This document shows positions 1 to 8,308 of a stretch of DNA of 13,823 bases, in pieces. Location: the NCBI GenBank assembly GCA_038230775.1, contig JBBRMQ010000101.1:1-13823 (forward strand), given 5' to 3'. The DNA is from JBBRMQ01 sp038230775 (GTDB lineage: Bacteria; Acidobacteriota; Thermoanaerobaculia; Gp7-AA8). Under the pieces are notes generated by a model that searched no databases, was not told the origin of the DNA, and worked only from the letters and a program-made list of their open reading frames with translations. Numbering within the stretch: position 1 is the stretch's first letter; every line of letters begins with the position of its first letter. The translations under genes were made by a program, and so were the position numbers.

Positions 1-49
1 AGGGCCGGCGAAACACGCAGAATGAGCGCAAGCCTGCAATAATCGCGTC

Positions 50-1687
50 GTGAATCGCTCGCTTTCCCGGACTCTGGCCGCCGCGCTGCTGCTGACACTC
101 TCCTGCGCGACGAGTAACGACGCGTACGCCGGGAGGCGCCGCGCCGTTCCCAGCGCACCGCCGCAGTGGAATCATGAATGGGCGCGCGGTGCGGTGTTCT
201 ACGAGGTCTTCGTGCGGAGCTTCTCCGACTCCAATGGCGACGGCATCGGCGACCTCGACGGACTGACGGCGAAACTCGATTACCTCAACGACGGCAACCC
301 CGCCACCACGACCGACCTCGGCATCGATGCGTTGTGGCTGATGCCTGTCTTTCAATCGCCGAGCTATCACGGTTACGACACTGTGGACTACGAGACCATC
401 GCAAAAGACTACGGATCGAACGCGAGCTTCCAGCACCTGCTGGCCGAGGCGCACAAGCGAGGCATCCACGTGATCATCGACTTCGTGATGAATCACACCG
501 GCTCGGATCATCCGTGGTTCATCGATTCCGCGTCCGGCCCCGGCTCGCCGAAACGGGACTGGTACGTGTGGAGCGCGACGAATCCCGGCTGGACGCAACC
601 GTGGGGCGGCGATCCGTCGTGGCATCTGAAGAACGGTGCGTACTTCTACGGCCTGTTCTGGAGCGGCATGCCGGATCTGAACTACCGCAACCCCGACGTG
701 AAAGCGGAGATGTTCCGGCTCGCGCGGTACTGGCTGACGCAGGGCGTCGACGGCTTACGGCTCGACGCCACGCGTTACCTCGTGGAAAACGGTCCGGGAG
801 CGGGACAGTACGACACGCCGGAGACGCATCTGGTTCTGAAAGAGCTTTCGACGCAGGTCCGGAGAACGAAGCCGCAGGCATTTCTCGTGGCGGAGAACAC
901 GACCGACTCGCAAACGCTGGCGATGTACTACGGATCGACGGCCGTGGTTCGCGGCGGCGACGAGATGCCGTCGAACTTCAACTTTCCTCTCGCCTCCGCG
1001 ATCCTCGACGGAGTGAAAGCCGGCAATGCGATCCGCATCCGCGACACGATGCGCGCGGTGATCAGCGCGTATCCCGCCGGCGTCATCGACGCCCCGTTCC
1101 TCACGAATCACGATCAGACGCGGCTGGCGACCGTGCTTGCAAATGATCCCGGGAAGTTGCGCAACGCCGCCGCGATCCTGCTCACGCTTCCCGGCGCTCC
1201 GTTCCTCTACTACGGAGAGGAGGTCGGGCTGCAGAACGGTCCGACGTCCGCCGACGAGTCGAAGCGGACGCCGATGCCGTGGACGCCCGCGGGAGGATTC
1301 TCTACGGCGACACCATGGTTCGCGTTCGCGCCGGGGCTGGCGATGAACAACGTCGCCTCGCAGACCGGCGACGCCTCATCCCTCCTTTCTTATTATCGAA
1401 ACTGGATTGCGGCGCGGAAACGCTCGCACGCCCTGCTGCAGGGGACGATTGCACCGCTCGATTCGAGCGCGCAGGTGCTGGCGTTCATCCGCGACTCCGG
1501 CGACGAGCGCGTTCTCGTCGTCCACAACCTCGGCAACACGGCCGCGAATGCGGGGCCATTCGATGTGCAGGCTGCAGGTTTCGACACGATCTACGCCGAC
1601 AGCAATGTGGCAGATCCGGCCGGCGGCGCAGGTGCGTGGCGCATCGCGATGCCGCCGCACACGAGCGGCGTCTGGCGCCTTCGATAG
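50..1687 (+). CDS. Secreted GH13 alpha-amylase-family glycoside hydrolase
   Basis: This 545-residue enzyme should cleave alpha-1,4 (possibly alpha-1,6) bonds of starch, maltodextrin or related glucans by the retaining GH13 mechanism. The conserved GH13 regions are intact: region I DFVMNH (144-149), region II LRLDATR with nucleophile D239, region III VAENT with acid/base E282, and region IV TNHDQTR with transition-state D355; YGEEVG follows. Region V reads MPDLN (207-211), which family knowledge ties to the GH13_36-type intermediates between oligo-1,6-glucosidases and neopullulanases. The last 90 residues look like the usual C-terminal beta-sandwich. A hydrophobic N-terminus (8-18) indicates export. 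The TLSC sequence at 16-19 is an imperfect lipobox, so lipoprotein attachment is possible but unproven; cleavage after AYA (25-27) is the alternative. The start is GTG, because the frame is closed by TGA at 23-25. No Shine-Dalgarno is visible, and AATAAT at 38-43 hints at a leaderless transcript. The exact substrate is not readable. Confidence 0.93.
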   Translation: MNRSLSRTLAAALLLTLSCATSNDAYAGRRRAVPSAPPQWNHEWARGAVFYEVFVRSFSDSNGDGIGDLDGLTAKLDYLNDGNPATTTDLGIDALWLMPVFQSPSYHGYDTVDYETIAKDYGSNASFQHLLAEAHKRGIHVIIDFVMNHTGSDHPWFIDSASGPGSPKRDWYVWSATNPGWTQPWGGDPSWHLKNGAYFYGLFWSGMPDLNYRNPDVKAEMFRLARYWLTQGVDGLRLDATRYLVENGPGAGQYDTPETHLVLKELSTQVRRTKPQAFLVAENTTDSQTLAMYYGSTAVVRGGDEMPSNFNFPLASAILDGVKAGNAIRIRDTMRAVISAYPAGVIDAPFLTNHDQTRLATVLANDPGKLRNAAAILLTLPGAPFLYYGEEVGLQNGPTSADESKRTPMPWTPAGGFSTATPWFAFAPGLAMNNVASQTGDASSLLSYYRNWIAARKRSHALLQGTIAPLDSSAQVLAFIRDSGDERVLVVHNLGNTAANAGPFDVQAAGFDTIYADSNVADPAGGAGAWRIAMPPHTSGVWRLR

Positions 1688-1702
1688 CGAGTTCACCGTT
1701 TC

Positions 1703-1731
1703 GTGACTCGCGTTGCGCTCGTCGATATACT
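1703..1731 (+). promoter_or_regulatory. Sigma-70-like promoter for the TonB-dependent receptor
   Basis: A -35-like GTGACT (1703-1708) and a -10-like TATACT (1726-1731, five of six consensus bases) are separated by 17 bases. They lie in the 89-bp gap after the GH13 stop and predict a transcript start near 1738, about 39 bases before the receptor ATG. The receptor can thus be transcribed independently of the GH13 gene. The call rests on sequence similarity only; the A-run at 1743-1749 just downstream is also notable. Confidence 0.5.
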
Positions 1732-1762
1732 GCGCGCGCTTGTAAAAAAAACGTTCTTTTGC

Positions 1763-1768
1763 GGGGAG
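1763..1768 (+). promoter_or_regulatory. Ribosome binding site fixing the receptor start
   Basis: GGGGAG lies eight bases upstream of the ATG at 1777. The frame is open upstream as far as 1279, but that extension overlaps the GH13 gene out of frame and has no export signal, whereas the 1777 start gives an immediate signal peptide. The site therefore decides the start. Confidence 0.8.
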
Positions 1769-1776
1769 AAATCATA

Positions 1777-4700
1777 ATGGCACGTCGAACGAAATCAGTC
1801 CTGGCATCCGTATTCGCGATCGCGCTGGTCATCGTCAGCGCAGGACCGGCCGCCGCACAGACGGCCGCGGCACGCCTGGAAGGCATCGTCACCGACAACA
1901 CCGGATCTCCGGTGCCCGGCACGACGGTTACGGCAACGAACACGGGAACGAATGCATCTCGCGTCGACGTCACCGACCGGCGTGGCGCATACACACTCGC
2001 AGCCCTGCCCGTCGGCGACTACCGCGTCATGGCCGAGCTGGCGGGCTTCAAGCCGTCGGTCACGCCGATCACCCTGACCGTCAATCAGGTCGCGCGCGTC
2101 GACTTCAAGATGCAGTTGGGCGGCGTCACGGAAACGGTGACGGTGACCGCTTCGGCGCCCACCATCGAGAAGACGACGTCCGAGATCTCGACGCTGATCG
2201 ATCAGAAGCAGATCGAGAATCTGCCGCTCAACGGCCGCAACTTCACGCAGCTGGCAACGCTCTCGCCAGGTGTGAACCGCGGCATTCCCGGCAGCAACTC
2301 GTCCGGTGGTGGCTCCGGCACGGATGCCGAAACGTTCCGCTACTCGGAGTTCGGCGGCGCCGCGCTCTCGGTCAACGGGTTGCGCGAGCAGTTCAACAAC
2401 TACCAGATCGAGGGACTCGACAACAATGAGTCGCTCGTGAACAGCATCGCGTATCTCCCGCCGCCGGAAGCGATCCGCGAGTTTTCGGTGATCACCACCA
2501 ACGCGCCGGCGGAGTTCGGGCGGGCGGGCGGCGGCATCCAAAACATGGTCATCAAGAGCGGTACGAACGAGTTCCGCGGCAGCGTGTACGACTTCAGCCG
2601 TCCGAAGAGCACCGCGGCCACACCGAAGTTTGCGCAGACCAAGCCCGACTTCAAGAACAACGACTTCGGCGGCGTCGGCGGCGGACCGATTGTCCGCGAC
2701 CGGACGTTCTTCTTCGGCAGCTACCACGGCCTGCGGAACTCCATTCCCGTGGAGACCGGAAACTACGTCGCGGTGCCCACCGCCAAGATGCGCAACGGCG
2801 ACTTCTCGGAGTTGCTCGATCCGAAGGTCAGCGGCCTCAGTCAGGCGGTGATCATCTACGATCCGCTCACCGGAAAGCCGTTCGCGGGCAACATCATCCC
2901 GTCGAACCTCATCAATCCGGTCGGCAAGGCGTACCTCAATGCCTTCCCGATGCCCGATCGCGCGGGCGCCACGCACAACTTCCTGACGCACCGCCAGAAG
3001 AAAAGCACGTACAACGACTTCGACGGGCGCGTTGATCAGACGCTCACGTCGAGCAATCAGCTCTTCGTGAGCGGCAGCCACTGGACCGACAAGTTCGCGG
3101 ACCCGGGCCGCATCCCCGGCTATCAGGCTGGCTTCGGCGCGGGCACTTCCGACAACAAGGGCTACTCGGTGCGGCTCGGTGACACGCACGTCTTCTCTCC
3201 GAATCTCGTCAACGAGCTTCGCGTCGGCTCGACGGATTTCAAGTTCGACTTCCTGCCGGTAGGCTTTGGCGCCGATCAGAACAAGGCGCTCGGCATCCCG
3301 GGCATCGGCGGCATCACCACCGGGAACGGCATCTCGCTCATCGGTGGCGGCGACGGAACATTCATCGAGTATCTGGGCGACTTCGGCCAATACACCATCA
3401 AGCAGAAGACGATGCAGATCTCGGATTCGGTGACGTGGCTGAGCGGCAGCCACTCGTTCAAGTTCGGCGGCACGCTGCTGCGCCGCGAGGTCGACCAGCA
3501 GCGCACGCGGTTCGGCAAGGGCTTCTATTTCTTCCGCGACGTGTTCGGGTTCCAGCCCGGCTTCACCGGCTACGAAGTGGCGGACATGCTGATCGGCAAG
3601 ACGATCTTCACGACGTCCGCGACGCCGGGCTACGTTCCGCGAAACACTGTCAGCTCGGAAAATGCCCTCTTCGGTCAGGACGACTGGCACATCAACCCCC
3701 GGCTCACGCTCAACCTCGGCCTGCGTTGGGATCTGTTGACGCCCTACTACGAGAAGAACAATCGGCTGGGCAACTACGACCCGGCGACCCAGACGCTCGT
3801 GCTGCCGAATCAGAACGGCGCGTCGCGCTCAACGCTCAGGACGAACAAGGACAACTTCGGCCCGCGCCTCGGTTTCAACTACGTCCTCGATGAGAAGACG
3901 GTAGTGCGCGGCGCCTATGGCGTGTTCTACTCGCTCGACCGCGGCGGCATCGACAACCAGCTCACGGAGAATCCTCCCGCCGTCGTGACGGAATTCCGCT
4001 TTGGCTTCGACGGGTGCATTCCGGGAAGCTGCGTCAAGATCTCCGATCCGATTCCGCTGCCGACTGCGGTCAATCCGAACAAGCCGGATCTGCCGCTCGG
4101 CTCGGGCATCGTCTACATTCCGCGCGACTCGAAGAACACAAGGGTGCAGCAGTGGAATCTCGGCGGCCAGCGCGAGATCCTCACCGATACCACGGCCATG
4201 CTGGCGTACGTCGGCACTCGCGCCAGCAACCTGGCGACCATCATCACATCGGCGGGATTCGGCGGCGGGGTCGCCGACCGTTTGACCACCGTCAAATATA
4301 TCGGCTCGTCGAAGTATGACGCTCTCCAGGCATCGGTGCGGCGCCGTGAAGCCAACGGCCTCGCCTATCTCGCTTCCTACACGTTCGGCAACGCGACAAA
4401 CCAGGGGCCGGGCTTCTTCCCCGGCAACCCGTCGCGCGGCGGCGGCGTGACCGATGCGAGCAACTGCAAAACGCCCGACAAAGGCTGCAATCTGGGCCTC
4501 GACGAGGGCCCGGCCGACTACGACGCCAAGCATCGCTTCACGCTCGCAGCGACCTACGACCTGCCGTTCGCGCGAGGAAACGCGCTCGTCGGCGGCTGGA
4601 GCGTCAATTCGGTGATCACGCTGCAAAGCGGCACCCCGTTCACGGTCTACGACAACAACGGCAAGCGCGCCGATCAGAGCGGCAACCCCAACAACGGACC

Positions 4701-5004
4701 AAAGAACACCGGCCGGTGGTTCAACACGTCGGTGTTCACGGAGGCGAAAGGCCCGCAGGGAACCGCGCGCCGCAACTCGGTCCGCGGACCGGGAACGCGC
4801 ACCGTCGACCTCTCGCTCTTCAAGAACTTCGCCGTCATGAGCCGCGGCGAGTTTCAATTGCGGATCGAGGGCTTCAACGTGTTCAACTGGGCCCAATACA
4901 ACCAACCGGGAAACAAAGTCGGCGACTCGGACTTCGGCAAGATCACCGGCACTCGCCTCAACAGCGAGCGACAGGTGCAGTTCGGAGCGCGCTACATTTT
5001 CTGA
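1777..5004 (+). CDS. Oar-like TonB-dependent receptor with carboxypeptidase-regulatory-like domain
   Basis: This 1,075-residue outer-membrane protein probably binds and imports a ligand using TonB energy; the setting between GH13 and GH31 suggests alpha-glucan oligosaccharides, which is inference. Residues 1-27 form a signal peptide (basic MARRTK, hydrophobic core, AAAQ). Residues about 30-110 are a carboxypeptidase-regulatory-like beta-sandwich (LEGIVTDNTGSPVPG, then RRGAYTLAALPVGDYRV). A TETVTVTASAP linker leads into a plug domain with the typical LPLNGRNF (149-156) and EFGRAGGG. The remainder is an Oar-type barrel with conserved DDWHINPRLTLNLGLRWD and a C-terminal aromatic, GARYIF. Two close cysteine pairs, C747/C752 and C897/C904, probably form disulphides in surface loops. 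No SusD homologue is adjacent, so this is not a Bacteroidota-type Sus pair. It has its own promoter and ribosome binding site, and a hairpin follows its stop by seven bases. Family assignment is strong; the ligand is uncertain, and some Oar-like proteins act in adhesion or protein handling. Confidence 0.93.
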   Translation: MARRTKSVLASVFAIALVIVSAGPAAAQTAAARLEGIVTDNTGSPVPGTTVTATNTGTNASRVDVTDRRGAYTLAALPVGDYRVMAELAGFKPSVTPITLTVNQVARVDFKMQLGGVTETVTVTASAPTIEKTTSEISTLIDQKQIENLPLNGRNFTQLATLSPGVNRGIPGSNSSGGGSGTDAETFRYSEFGGAALSVNGLREQFNNYQIEGLDNNESLVNSIAYLPPPEAIREFSVITTNAPAEFGRAGGGIQNMVIKSGTNEFRGSVYDFSRPKSTAATPKFAQTKPDFKNNDFGGVGGGPIVRDRTFFFGSYHGLRNSIPVETGNYVAVPTAKMRNGDFSELLDPKVSGLSQAVIIYDPLTGKPFAGNIIPSNLINPVGKAYLNAFPMPDRAGATHNFLTHRQKKSTYNDFDGRVDQTLTSSNQLFVSGSHWTDKFADPGRIPGYQAGFGAGTSDNKGYSVRLGDTHVFSPNLVNELRVGSTDFKFDFLPVGFGADQNKALGIPGIGGITTGNGISLIGGGDGTFIEYLGDFGQYTIKQKTMQISDSVTWLSGSHSFKFGGTLLRREVDQQRTRFGKGFYFFRDVFGFQPGFTGYEVADMLIGKTIFTTSATPGYVPRNTVSSENALFGQDDWHINPRLTLNLGLRWDLLTPYYEKNNRLGNYDPATQTLVLPNQNGASRSTLRTNKDNFGPRLGFNYVLDEKTVVRGAYGVFYSLDRGGIDNQLTENPPAVVTEFRFGFDGCIPGSCVKISDPIPLPTAVNPNKPDLPLGSGIVYIPRDSKNTRVQQWNLGGQREILTDTTAMLAYVGTRASNLATIITSAGFGGGVADRLTTVKYIGSSKYDALQASVRRREANGLAYLASYTFGNATNQGPGFFPGNPSRGGGVTDASNCKTPDKGCNLGLDEGPADYDAKHRFTLAATYDLPFARGNALVGGWSVNSVITLQSGTPFTVYDNNGKRADQSGNPNNGPKNTGRWFNTSVFTEAKGPQGTARRNSVRGPGTRTVDLSLFKNFAVMSRGEFQLRIEGFNVFNWAQYNQPGNKVGDSDFGKITGTRLNSERQVQFGARYIF

Positions 5005-5011
5005 CGAAAGT

Positions 5012-5045
5012 ACGGTGGGGGCGGACTCCGGTCCGTCCCCACCGT
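5012..5045. terminator. Shared bidirectional terminator hairpin
   Basis: A 15-bp stem (5012-5026 with 5031-5045, one G-T wobble) closes on a four-base TCCG loop. It occupies most of the 45-bp gap between the convergent receptor and GH31 genes, beginning seven bases after the receptor stop and four bases after the GH31 stop as read from the other strand. There is no T-run on either side, so it is an unusual intrinsic terminator or a 3'-end stabilising hairpin. Position and symmetry suggest it serves both genes. Confidence 0.7.
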
Positions 5046-5049
5046 GTCA

Positions 5050-7560
5050 TCACTCGATCCGGATCTCCACGCGCTCGAACCGGTCCGGCATTCTGATCAC
5101 GACCGACCCGTCCCTTGCGTTCCATCCACGTTCGGCCTGATCGAGGTCGTCGACGCGAGGAAGAGCAGCGCCGCCGATGGTGACGCGTGACGCGGAACTC
5201 GAGCGAACCGTGACGAACATCGCGCGCGTTTTCGGGCGATACGATCCTTCCGGCGCTCCGATCTCGATCACCGCTCCGCTCGCGTCGCGCCGGAACGCGA
5301 ACCGGCGGCGCAGGAACGCGCCGCGTTGATAGTCGAAGCTGCTTCCGTCGTCCTCGTACATCCATCGCTCCGAGGACGCGGCGGGAAACACCACGACATC
5401 GAGCGCATTGCCGGCCATCTCCCCCGTATGCTGCACCACCGGCTGCGAGAACACGAACGCGCCTGAGCGCACGAAGATCGGGATCGACGAGAGAGTCACC
5501 GGCATCGTGATCCCCTTCCCCCCGCCGAACATCTTTCCGCTCCAGAAGTCGTACCAGTCACCTCGCGGAAGATAGACGCCGCGTGCGGTGACGTTCTCGG
5601 CCAGCACCGGAGCGACGAGAAGGTCCGATCCGAAGAGGAACTGGTCGTCAATACCGTACGTCTGCTCGTCGTTCGGATCCTCGAGCATGAGCGGTCGCAA
5701 CGCGGGAATGCCGGTTTCCGAAGCGTCGTGCATCGCGGAGTAGATGTACGGCAACAGCTCGTAGCGCAGCTCGATCGCACGGCGGTTGATGGCTTCATGC
5801 TCCGCGCCGTACGACCACGGCTCCTGGTCGGGCGAGCCGAACATCGTGTGCGTGCGCATGAACGGGTAGAAGACCCCGGCCTGGAGCCAGCGCGTGAAGA
5901 GCTCCGCAGTCGGTGCGTCGGCGAAACCACCGATATCACTGCCGACGAATGGAAAACCTGACAGCCCCATCCCGAGAAGAAGCGGGATGCTCTGGCGAAG
6001 ATGTGCCCAGTTGCTGGTGTTGTCGCCCGGCCACAGCGCGGAGTACCGCTGCCCTCCGGCGTACGACGCTCGCGACAGAATGAACGGCCGCTCGTTCGGA
6101 CGCGCTTTGAGCAGCCCTTCATACGTCGATCGCGTCATCAGCATTCCGTAGACGTTATGGATCTCGCGATGATCGGTGGGCAGTCCCTCGTTGTCGTGAC
6201 GGACGTCGAGCGGCATCGTTCCCGTCGGCGTGTCGAAGACCGCCGGCTCGTTCATGTCGTTCCAAATGCCCGCCACGCCGGCGTTCAACAGCTCCACATA
6301 GAGGCCGCCCCACCAGGCCCTCGCTCCGGGCTTGCTGAAATCGGGGAAGACACTCGGCGCGCCGCTCGGCTTCGACCAGTCGGGCGTATCGCCATCCTCG
6401 GCCCGCGACGGCCACACCGGCGCTTCGTAGATCGAGCCGTCCGCATTCTTCACGAATTGATCGCCGGCCAGGCCGGTGTCGTACGGCACGTACCCTTTCT
6501 CCTTCTTCGGATGAGGATCGACGATCGTCACGACGCGGAACCCTTGCTTGCGCAGGTCGCCGATCATCCGCGGCGGATCGGGAAAGCGTTTGCGATCCCA
6601 GGTGAACGGCTTGTATCTGTCCTGGTAGTGAATGTCGAGCCAGATCGCGTCCGCCGGGATGCGGCGCGCACGAAAGTTCTCCGCGATGGAGCGCACCTTC
6701 TGCTCGGGGTAGTAGCTGTACCGGCATTGGTGATAGCCGAGAGACCAGAGGGGCGGCAGCGGCATGCGGCCGGTCAGAGTCGTGTAGCGTTCGATGACCT
6801 TCTTCGGATCGGGTCCGTAAATAAAGTAGTAGTCGAGCGGGCCGCCGTCGGCACCGAAAGACAGCACGCCCTGTGTCTGATGGCCGATGTCGAAGTTGCT
6901 GCGATACGTGTTGTCGAGAAAGACGCCGTACGCCACGCCCTTCCGCATCACCATGTAGAAGGGCACCGACACGTAAATCGGATCGGTGCTGGAGTCGTAT
7001 CCGAACGTGTCGCTGTTCCACATCGTGAGGTTGTAGCCGCCCAGCTTCCAGCCGCGCTTGTCCAGCGGACCGTTCTTCTCGCCGAGGCCGTAGACGTGCT
7101 CGTCGTCGCGGAGGCGCTTCCAGACTCGGATGGCGCCGCCGGAAACGGCCGTGCCGCGCTGGGCATCGTCTTCGTCCAGTGATCGACCATCCGGCGTCGC
7201 GAACGCAATCCGGAACGGCGCATGCTGAATCGTGACCCGCAGCGCGCTGGTGGCGATCGTCGACCGCCCTTCCTCAACGGAGATCGTCGCGCCCGGTTCG
7301 CCGAGTTTCCGGTCGATCACCGCATAGGAATGATCCCGTCCCTCGCTCCCCTGCGTTACGCGCACGCGAATGACTTCCGGAGCCAGAGCGGTGACCATCG
7401 CTACTGCGCGACCATTCTCGAACCGCAACGCGTTGCCTCGGCGCGCGGGCCGCTGCATGTCCCCGAGCGCCGTCCATTGAGCGTGCGCGGGAACCGCAGC
7501 GAGGACGACGAAAAGCAGGACGGAGGCGGGAACTGTCAATCGTGCGCGCATGAGGCGCAT
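5050..7560 (-). CDS. Secreted GH31 alpha-glucosidase
   Basis: This 836-residue enzyme should release glucose from the non-reducing ends of alpha-glucans or oligosaccharides by a retaining mechanism. From the ATG at 7560 the N-terminus is a signal peptide ending AHAQ. A GH31 N-terminal galactose-mutarotase-like domain follows (FGYDSSTDPIYVSVPFYM), then the barrel with IPADAIWLDIHYQDRYKPF. The catalytic nucleophile is D435 in GIWNDMNEP, and the acid/base is D513 in WPGDNTSNW; SDIGGF and the FMRTHTMFGSPDQEPW segment complete the site. C-terminal beta-sandwich domains follow, the last probably of DUF5110 type. Starts at 7560 and 7551 both give the signal peptide, and neither has a clear Shine-Dalgarno; the longer frame to 7629 runs into the thioesterase remnant and adds a basic, unlikely leader. 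The gene converges on the receptor and shares its terminator. Its start lies one base after the remnant's stop, so it may once have been co-transcribed with that gene. Alpha-xylosidase activity is an alternative that cannot be excluded by eye. Confidence 0.93.
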   Translation of the reverse strand: MRLMRARLTVPASVLLFVVLAAVPAHAQWTALGDMQRPARRGNALRFENGRAVAMVTALAPEVIRVRVTQGSEGRDHSYAVIDRKLGEPGATISVEEGRSTIATSALRVTIQHAPFRIAFATPDGRSLDEDDAQRGTAVSGGAIRVWKRLRDDEHVYGLGEKNGPLDKRGWKLGGYNLTMWNSDTFGYDSSTDPIYVSVPFYMVMRKGVAYGVFLDNTYRSNFDIGHQTQGVLSFGADGGPLDYYFIYGPDPKKVIERYTTLTGRMPLPPLWSLGYHQCRYSYYPEQKVRSIAENFRARRIPADAIWLDIHYQDRYKPFTWDRKRFPDPPRMIGDLRKQGFRVVTIVDPHPKKEKGYVPYDTGLAGDQFVKNADGSIYEAPVWPSRAEDGDTPDWSKPSGAPSVFPDFSKPGARAWWGGLYVELLNAGVAGIWNDMNEPAVFDTPTGTMPLDVRHDNEGLPTDHREIHNVYGMLMTRSTYEGLLKARPNERPFILSRASYAGGQRYSALWPGDNTSNWAHLRQSIPLLLGMGLSGFPFVGSDIGGFADAPTAELFTRWLQAGVFYPFMRTHTMFGSPDQEPWSYGAEHEAINRRAIELRYELLPYIYSAMHDASETGIPALRPLMLEDPNDEQTYGIDDQFLFGSDLLVAPVLAENVTARGVYLPRGDWYDFWSGKMFGGGKGITMPVTLSSIPIFVRSGAFVFSQPVVQHTGEMAGNALDVVVFPAASSERWMYEDDGSSFDYQRGAFLRRRFAFRRDASGAVIEIGAPEGSYRPKTRAMFVTVRSSSASRVTIGGAALPRVDDLDQAERGWNARDGSVVIRMPDRFERVEIRIE

Positions 7561-7561
7561 T

Positions 7562-8272
7562 CTATTGAAATGACAAGGACGCGCGCTCCGCGCGGCCCAC
7601 CGCCAGGCCCGCAGTCTTGTACTCGGCATCCCTGCGGTTGCGCCGGTACGCGGCGAGATAGCGCCCGTCCTCGTCGTACGACGCGGGAAAGACGCGCGGC
7701 ACCCGCTGCGGGCGCAGCAGGTGATCGACGTGTACGCGTATCAACGGCGATCGAGGTCTTCCCCGTATAGACGATGCGGCTCATGAAGCGCAGTTTTATC
7801 GCCGATGCGCACCGGCTGCTTGAAGTTGATGCGATTGACGGCGGCGACCACCGCGCGACCGTCCACGATCTGCTCGGCATGGATCGACGCGAGCTGAAAC
7901 GCGCGGTGGATCAGATATCCCCCAAAGATCTTCTGCGGAACGTTTTCCTGCTCGGGATACAACGTCTCCCAGGAGGTCGCCACGAGATCGCGAACGCGCA
8001 GGCCCTCGAAGTCCGGTTTGTCCCGGTCGGTGTGCAGGCGGAGCAGCATCTCGAACTCCTCGCGCGTCGGCGGCTCCAGAAGCGACTGCTCCAGCTCGCG
8101 CCAGCGTTGCCGTCTGCGGATCGCGCGCTCGTGGCGGCGCACCTCGAGCGCATCGCACCTCGAGCTCCGGCAGCGCGTGGTCGCGCGCCACCATCGTGAA
8201 GTAGCACGACGCGATGTGACTCTGCTCCTGCTCGACGCAAATCCCGACCTCCAGTTTGGCACGCGAGATCAT
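7562..8272 (-). pseudogene. Truncated, frameshifted ACOT9-like acyl-CoA thioesterase
   Basis: Three reading frames together read like the two-hotdog ACOT9 acyl-CoA thioesterase family (about 400 residues when intact). Frame one, from about 8272 to 8155, gives MISRAKLEVGICVEQEQ and IASCYFTMVARD, the end of the first hotdog domain. Frame two, about 8154 to 7798, gives PQKIFGGYLIHRAFQLAS and VVAAVNRINFKQPVRIGD, the second hotdog core. Frame three, about 7796 to 7750, gives LRFMSRIVYTGKTSIAV. Frame one then resumes with LRPQRVPRVFPASYDEDG and stops at 7562-7564. The second shift coincides with a four-base A run (T run at 7794-7797 on +); dropping one base restores IGDKLRFMSR. At the last junction roughly 25 residues expected in the family are missing as well, and the whole N-terminal part (about 160 residues) is absent upstream. 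It is therefore probably a true decayed gene rather than only base-calling error. It sits between the RND permease and GH31 on the same strand. Family assignment comes from remembered motifs. Confidence 0.8.
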
Positions 8273-8294
8273 GGGTTCGTGGCTGGCCGTTACT

Positions 8295-8308
8295 GGCGGT
8301 TGGCCGCC
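8295..8308 (-). terminator. Small GC hairpin after the RND permease
   Basis: A perfect five-base-pair all-GC stem (8295-8299 with 8304-8308) with a four-base loop begins immediately after the permease TAA. There is no T-run. It could end or stabilise the efflux transcript before the thioesterase remnant and GH31, but it is short enough to be chance. Confidence 0.3.

Noticed and set aside
1279..1776. Longer N-terminus for the receptor
   Set aside because: It overlaps GH13 in another frame, has no family resemblance, and the ribosome binding site and signal peptide fix the start at 1777.
1795..3690. A 631-codon open frame on the minus strand inside the receptor gene
   Set aside because: It is antisense to a well-supported receptor, is rich in R, A, V, E and D as expected from a GC-rich third-position shadow, and shows no domain.
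6001..7182. A 393-codon plus-strand open frame opposite GH31
   Set aside because: It is antisense to GH31 with all catalytic motifs, and its composition is that of a shadow frame.
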